A stretch of 16,829 nt of DNA from Acidobacteriota bacterium (lineage in GTDB: Bacteria; Acidobacteriota; Terriglobia; Versatilivoradales; Versatilivoraceae), in assembly GCA_026706225.1 (NCBI GenBank), contig JAPOZE010000518.1, forward strand, positions 1 through 16,829, in the 5' to 3' direction. This document shows positions 12,973-16,829 of the stretch, piece by piece (position 1 is the first letter of the stretch; every line of letters begins with the position of its first letter). The notes beneath the pieces are model-generated. The model did no database searches, was not told where the DNA came from, and was given only the letters and a program-made list of their open reading frames with translations. Position numbers and translations under genes: made by a program.

Positions 12973-14103
12973 ATGACTCGCTATATTCACCAACTTTCGG
13001 AATGGCCCAAGTTGACATGGGATTATGATGCCTTGGGTGTCCCTTTGGCCGATATCCGTTACAGGCAAGGGCGCTTGTTGGGTCGGATGGAGAGCCTGGG
13101 CTTCTCTCTCCAGCAAGAAGCCGAACTGGAGACCCTGACGTTGGATGTCGTCAAGTCCAGCGAAATCGAAGGCGAGAACCTGAACACGGATCAGGTGCGT
13201 TCGTCCATTGCGCGGCGGTTGGGCATCGACATTGCGGGGGCGATTCCCGCCAATCGGAACGTCGAGGGTGTTGTCGAAATGATGCTGGATGCCAGCCGGA
13301 ACTTTGACCAGCCCCTCACACAAGACCGCCTCTTCGCATGGCATGCGGCGTTGTTTCCTACAGGGCGTAGCGGCATGCGCAAGATTATCGTCGGTGCGTG
13401 GCGCGACGACGCGGATGGACCGATGCAGGTCGTCTCCGGCCCCATAGACAGGGAACGGGTTCACTACCAGGCGCCGGCCGCGCCGCTTCTGGAAGGGGAG
13501 ATGGCTCGGTTCTTCAACTGGGCCAATGGGTCTGACGGTACCGATCCACTACTCCGGGCGGCGCTGGCGCACTTGTGGTTCGCCACCATTCACCCGTTTG
13601 ACGATGGCAACGGCCGCATGGCGCGGGCGATTGCCGACTGGGCTCTGGCGCGTTCCGAGAAGAGCCCCCAGCGCTTCTACAGCATGTCTTCCCGGATCCG
13701 CCGGGAGCGGGATGCCTATTATGAGATTCTGGAAAGGACGCAGAAGGGAACGCTGGACGTCACGCCGTGGATGGTGTGGTTCCTGGTCTGCCTGGGACGT
13801 GCGTTCGAAGGAACCGAGGCAACGCTGTCCACTGTGCTCCACAAGGCCCGGTTCTGGCGGAAACACGCTGACGTCAACATCAACGACCGCCAGCGTCTGC
13901 TCCTCAACAAGATGCTGGACGGATTCGACGGCAAACTGACCTCGTCGAAGTGGGCAAGGATTGCGAAGTGTTCCCAGGACACGGCGATCCGAGACATCAG
14001 GGACTTGGTGGCGCACGGCATCCTCGAGAAGGATTCGGGAGGCGGGAGGAGCACAAGCTACTCGCTCTTCCGGCGGAATATTGCAACGGGCTCGTCCGGT
14101 TAA
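12973..14103 (+). CDS. Fic-family protein adenylyltransferase (AMPylator) with winged-helix C-terminus
   Basis: 376 residues. The catalytic Fic motif HPFDDGNGRMAR starts at H207, with the catalytic histidine, the acidic metal ligand (D211) and the GNGR nucleotide-binding loop (R215) all present, so the enzyme looks active. Such enzymes transfer AMP from ATP to hydroxyl groups of target proteins. The N-terminal region (about 5-70, WPKLTWDYDAL) matches the Fic-associated N-terminal domain of the DUF4172 type. The inhibitory-helix motif S-x-x-x-E-G is at 62-67 (SSEIEG), indicating a class II, self-inhibited Fic protein. A target-docking flap is likely around 138-157 (IIVGAWRDD, MQVVSG). Residues about 310-368 look like a winged helix (LTSSKWARIAKCSQDTAIRD, LVAHGILEKDSGGGRSTSYS). 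No separate antitoxin gene is adjacent, as expected for a class II protein. Targets are unknown. The gene seems independent of the envelope genes around it. Confidence 0.93.
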   Translation: MTRYIHQLSEWPKLTWDYDALGVPLADIRYRQGRLLGRMESLGFSLQQEAELETLTLDVVKSSEIEGENLNTDQVRSSIARRLGIDIAGAIPANRNVEGVVEMMLDASRNFDQPLTQDRLFAWHAALFPTGRSGMRKIIVGAWRDDADGPMQVVSGPIDRERVHYQAPAAPLLEGEMARFFNWANGSDGTDPLLRAALAHLWFATIHPFDDGNGRMARAIADWALARSEKSPQRFYSMSSRIRRERDAYYEILERTQKGTLDVTPWMVWFLVCLGRAFEGTEATLSTVLHKARFWRKHADVNINDRQRLLLNKMLDGFDGKLTSSKWARIAKCSQDTAIRDIRDLVAHGILEKDSGGGRSTSYSLFRRNIATGSSG

Positions 14104-14172
14104 TCCCGTCTATCGATGATCCGTAGTGCAGCCAACCAAATTAACGGTGCATGGTCCCTGTTTCGGATAGGC

Positions 14173-14224
14173 CGTGAAGTATCGTTGCTTCACGCTCGAA
14201 TGATCCGCCCCTTCGTGGGGGCGG
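14173..14224 (+). terminator. Two adjacent hairpins after the Fic gene
   Basis: Hairpin one: CGTGAAG (14173-14179), 8-base loop, CTTCACG (14188-14194). Hairpin two: CCGCCCC (14205-14211), 6-base loop, GGGGCGG (14218-14224). Both stems are perfect 7-bp pairs. They lie 70-120 bases past the Fic stop and may end or stabilise its transcript. No T-run follows either. Confidence 0.4.
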
Positions 14225-14358
14225 AGGATAGTCTTGTTCGAGAAATTCGCCCCCAAACATGCGTATCTCGACATCCGAAACCTTCCGATATTTCGTATTC
14301 CAATCCGAAATTTCAAGGGGGGAGCCTGAAGGCGAGTATTACAGGAACCCGAATCCCG

Positions 14359-14386
14359 TTGGATGCGTCTTCAACTAACTCATAAT
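14359..14386 (+). promoter_or_regulatory. Weak promoter candidate for the TonB receptor gene
   Basis: TTGGAT (14359-14364; 3 of 6) and CATAAT (14381-14386; 5 of 6) are 16 bases apart in an AT-rich stretch just downstream of the TCCGAAA heptamers. It would start a transcript near 14393 with a leader of about 165 bases. The -35 is poor, which would fit a gene that needs an activator. Confidence 0.35.
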
Positions 14387-14398
14387 AAATGCCTTAAA

Positions 14399-14548
14399 AA
14401 AACTTTCCAAACACGGGAAGTTTGGCATGTCAGTTGCAGCTTACGTGCGCGTGAAGTTAGTTTTGTCTGGTCGGCTTTCGGGTTGGACCCGCAACTGGTT
14501 CTTGCACGTCGGTTGGTTTTCAACCGGGAGCCTCATCAACACAAGGAG
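14399..14548 (+). promoter_or_regulatory. Potentially structured 5' leader and ribosome binding site of the TonB receptor gene
   Basis: Possible stems in order are: CCAAAC (14407-14412) with GTTTGG (14420-14425), which competes with AAACTT...CC pairing to GGAAGTTT; CAGTTGC (14431-14437) with GCAACTG (14491-14497), enclosing CGGGT (14479-14483) with ACCCG (14487-14491); and CGGTTG (14510-14515) with CAACCG (14521-14526). ACGTGC (14443-14448) can also pair with GCACGT (14504-14509), crossing the long stem. AAGGAG (14543-14548) is a strong ribosome binding site 9 bases before ATG 14558. It matches no riboswitch class that I recognise. Confidence 0.4.
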
Positions 14549-14557
14549 ATTTTGCTA

Positions 14558-16829
14558 ATGACGAAACAAGCACTAAGAAAGTCGGTCTGGAGTGTCGGGC
14601 TGATTGCTCTCTTGGGCCTGTTGGTCATTCCCACCTTGACGGTAGCGCAGGACGTCACCGGTTTTCGCGGCAGGGTCGTCGACACGACCGGGGCCGTGAT
14701 GGTCGGCGTCACCATTACCGCCACCAGCGAGGCCAAGGGTCTGACCTACTCTACGGCAACCAACGAGGTTGGGGAGTACGAGTTGCGCGGCTTGCTGCCC
14801 GACACCTACACCCTGACCGCCGAGGCCACCGGGTTCAAGCGCTATGAGAACACGGGCGTGATCGTCTACTCGCAGTCACCCCGGCGGGTGGACATCACCA
14901 TGGAGATCGGCGAGTTGGCCGATGCCATCACCGTGACCGAGGAAGGGGCTCGCATCGAGACCGATACGCCCTCGGTAACCTACAAGACTCCCAACAAGGA
15001 AGTCTACTATACCAACGTGGCGGCCAGCCTGATCTACACGGTGGGGGCGGCCCCCGGAGTTCAGAACCGGAACGAGATTCACGGGGCCTACGCCAACAAC
15101 GTCTCGGCTTCCCAGGACGGGATTCTGACTCTCGCCTACGGCACCTTCCGTTTTCCGCAGGAAGTGTTGCAGGAAGTTCATTTGAAAACGCTGAACGCGC
15201 CGGCCGAGTTCCAGCACGCCAACAACATCATCGGCGTGGGGCGCAGCGGAACCAACCAGTTCCACGGCGAGATCTGGAACGATTTCAGGCATGCTCGCCT
15301 GATCGGCAAGAACCGTTCTCTGGCCAGCAGGCCCAAGCCGGAGACGCCCAACTTGAAGTGGTCCTACGAAGCCGCCGGGCCCATCTGGATCCCCAAGGTC
15401 TATGACGGCCGCAACAGGAGCTTCTTCCACTTCCTGTGGCAGCCGAGCAGCAGGTTCACCCTGGAGATCAACCCCAACCTCACCTATCCGACTCCTCTGA
15501 TGAGAACGGGGAACTTGAGCGAAGTCGCTGAGTTCTCGGGGATCAGGGATGCCAACGGCAAGGGCGTGATCATGAATCCCTACACCATGATGCCCTTCCC
15601 CAACAACACCATTCCCAGCGACATGTTCCATCCGCTGGGGGTTCGCTTCACCGAGTTGCTACCCCTGCCGGAACGACCCGGTCTGACGACCAACCGAACC
15701 GGGATCAACGAGAACAGCGGTGACGAGGAGTACTGGCACTACCGCTTCGACCACCAGATCCACGAGTCCAACACCATTTCGTTCAACCACTTCCGCTACA
15801 CCCGCAACAGCAGCGAGACCAAGTGGGACCACGGGCCGCTGGATTGCGGGCGTAAAGGTCACGATCCCACGCGTGCCTGGAGCATTCTGGACAGTCACGT
15901 CTTCTCGCCTTCGGTGATCAACGAATTCTCGATCGGCTACAACGAGCAGCTCTACCTGATCGAGAGCGGCTGCGCCGGGAGCGACCTGCTGAGGCTGATC
16001 GATCCCCAGGGGCTCATCAACTACGGCGGACGTGAAGGCAAGATTCCGCAGGGCTTCGCGGGAGCGCCTCAGATCACGGCCCGTTCGATCGGCAACCTCT
16101 CCAACATCAGCGGCGCCTTCGACGCCCGTCTGACCAATGCGCTGGGGGGCGGCGCCGCCGGCTACGGCAGCCGGACCGACGCCAATGCCGTTCACCTCAA
16201 GAACAACATCTCCATCACCAAGGGCACCCACCTGTTCAAGATGGGGTTCTCCAACATCTGGGGTCTGGACGATCGCTACCGGCCCACCAACGACGTTTAC
16301 GGTCGCTGGGATTTCTCCGGCAACTACACCGGCTGGGATTACGGCGACATCCTGCTGGGCCTGCCCCGCTCGACCAGGATCGCCGTGGCCCGAGGGGAGC
16401 TGAGCCCGCGGTCGCAACAGTTCGGGATCTTCTTCCAGGACGACTGGAAGGTGACGCCGCGGTTGACCATCACTCCGGGTCTCCGCTTCCAGCACTACAC
16501 CGCTGGCCGGGACGCCCAGGGGCAGTGGTACAACTTCGACCTCCAGCACCTGCTGGATGGCGGCACCGGCCGGTTCGTGGTGCCCCAGCAGTCGCTGCAT
16601 CAGGTTGCGCCCGGCTTTGCCCCGAACATTCCGGTGGTCGGAAACGGCGACGCGGGCTTTCCCGCCGACCTGATGCAGTACAAACTGGTCCACGTCCAGC
16701 CCCGTGTCGGCGTGGCCTACCGCCTGACCGACAAGATGGTGATCCGAGCCGGTTTCGGGGTCTACACCGTGCCTCTGACCCCTCCGGACAACATGCAGCA
16801 GGCCATCTCCGGGTTCACCAGCGGTCCCT
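14558..16829 (+). CDS. TonB-dependent receptor with carboxypeptidase-regulatory-like domain (Oar-like), 3' end outside the window
   Basis: 757 residues are visible and the frame is still open at the window edge. A signal peptide (about 1-30, ending LTVA before QD) precedes a carboxypeptidase-regulatory-like beta domain (about 34-118: FRGRVVDTTGAVMVGVTITA, NEVGEYELRGLLPDTYTLTA, GFKRYENTG). The plug follows, with the family motif GRSGTNQFHGEIWN near 228-241. Barrel strands typical of acidobacterial Oar-like receptors are seen, for example FFQDDWKVTPRLTITPGLRF near 624 and QPRVGVAYRLTDKMVIRAGF near 715. It is an outer-membrane protein; such receptors import large ligands or glycans, or act in surface assembly, with energy from TonB. 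The ligand cannot be predicted, and no SusD-like partner is in the window. No TonB box was identified with confidence. The start is well supported by AAGGAG at 14543-14548. The long leader upstream suggests regulation at the RNA or promoter level. Confidence 0.93.
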   Translation, partial: MTKQALRKSVWSVGLIALLGLLVIPTLTVAQDVTGFRGRVVDTTGAVMVGVTITATSEAKGLTYSTATNEVGEYELRGLLPDTYTLTAEATGFKRYENTGVIVYSQSPRRVDITMEIGELADAITVTEEGARIETDTPSVTYKTPNKEVYYTNVAASLIYTVGAAPGVQNRNEIHGAYANNVSASQDGILTLAYGTFRFPQEVLQEVHLKTLNAPAEFQHANNIIGVGRSGTNQFHGEIWNDFRHARLIGKNRSLASRPKPETPNLKWSYEAAGPIWIPKVYDGRNRSFFHFLWQPSSRFTLEINPNLTYPTPLMRTGNLSEVAEFSGIRDANGKGVIMNPYTMMPFPNNTIPSDMFHPLGVRFTELLPLPERPGLTTNRTGINENSGDEEYWHYRFDHQIHESNTISFNHFRYTRNSSETKWDHGPLDCGRKGHDPTRAWSILDSHVFSPSVINEFSIGYNEQLYLIESGCAGSDLLRLIDPQGLINYGGREGKIPQGFAGAPQITARSIGNLSNISGAFDARLTNALGGGAAGYGSRTDANAVHLKNNISITKGTHLFKMGFSNIWGLDDRYRPTNDVYGRWDFSGNYTGWDYGDILLGLPRSTRIAVARGELSPRSQQFGIFFQDDWKVTPRLTITPGLRFQHYTAGRDAQGQWYNFDLQHLLDGGTGRFVVPQQSLHQVAPGFAPNIPVVGNGDAGFPADLMQYKLVHVQPRVGVAYRLTDKMVIRAGFGVYTVPLTPPDNMQQAISGFTSGP

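Larger units (their letters stand above)
14104..14557. other. Long upstream region of the TonB receptor gene
   Basis: 454 bases, more AT-rich than the rest by eye, without a supported gene. In order it contains two adjacent hairpins (14173-14194 and 14205-14224), a set of TCCGAAA-type heptamers (14274-14310, plus an inverted copy at 14161-14167), a promoter-like element (14359-14386) and a leader of about 165 bases with several potential stems ending at the ribosome binding site. Confidence 0.65.

Noticed and set aside
1..16829. CRISPR array, tRNA, rRNA, insertion sequence or prophage genes
   Set aside because: I saw no regularly spaced repeats, no tRNA cloverleaf pattern, no transposase or integrase motifs and no terminal inverted repeats. 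The only dispersed repeat is the 30-mer found twice.

Overview
The window looks like chromosomal DNA of an acidobacterium (Acidobacteriota). It is GC-rich and carries a set of families typical of that phylum: a GWxTD-domain protein, a VWFA-related Acidobacterial-type protein, a carboxypeptidase-regulatory-domain (Oar-like) TonB-dependent receptor, the ASPIC/UnbV end of a CRTAC1-type protein, and large TPR/multiheme cytochrome proteins. The phylum call is an inference from gene content; there is no rRNA or other marker gene here.

Layout. 3-188 (+): C-terminal end of an ASPIC/UnbV protein. 369-1367 (+): exported TPR protein 1. 1405-1977 (-): HigBA-like toxin-antitoxin pair. 2125-3309 (-): exported seven-CXXCH cytochrome. 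3466-4518 (+): exported TPR protein 2, divergent from that cytochrome. 4682-6295 (+): GWxTD protein behind a good sigma70-like promoter. 6444-9992 (+): very large VWA protein with a C-terminal TPR-like region. 10477-12654 (+): fusion of the same TPR module to an eight-CXXCH cytochrome and a HEAT-like tail. 12973-14103 (+): Fic-family AMPylator. 14558-window end (+): TonB-dependent receptor, cut by the window edge. The three long non-coding stretches (9993-10476, 12655-12972, 14104-14557) hold hairpins, a 30-bp intergenic repeat in two copies, promoter-like elements and a potentially structured leader for the receptor gene.

How it may work together. Most of the products carry export signals and would act in the cell envelope. 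The clearest internal logic comes from two homologies. First, the TPR proteins at 369 and 3466 and the N-terminus of the cytochrome at 10477 share the same module of about 60 residues, and the separate seven-heme cytochrome shares its heme-motif order with the eight-heme one. The locus therefore holds a 'TPR plus multiheme cytochrome' pair in both split (2125-4518) and fused (10477-12654) form. Second, the GWxTD protein and the following VWA protein share a beta-rich module (PED-[QR]-LATSS, then [FY]-x-[VI]-YNL), which suggests they descend from a common scaffold and act on the same surface process. The best candidate for an undescribed system is this periplasmic TPR/multiheme cytochrome assembly next to the GWxTD/VWA pair. 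Its biochemical role cannot be read from sequence alone. The toxin-antitoxin pair and the Fic gene look like independent accessory genes.
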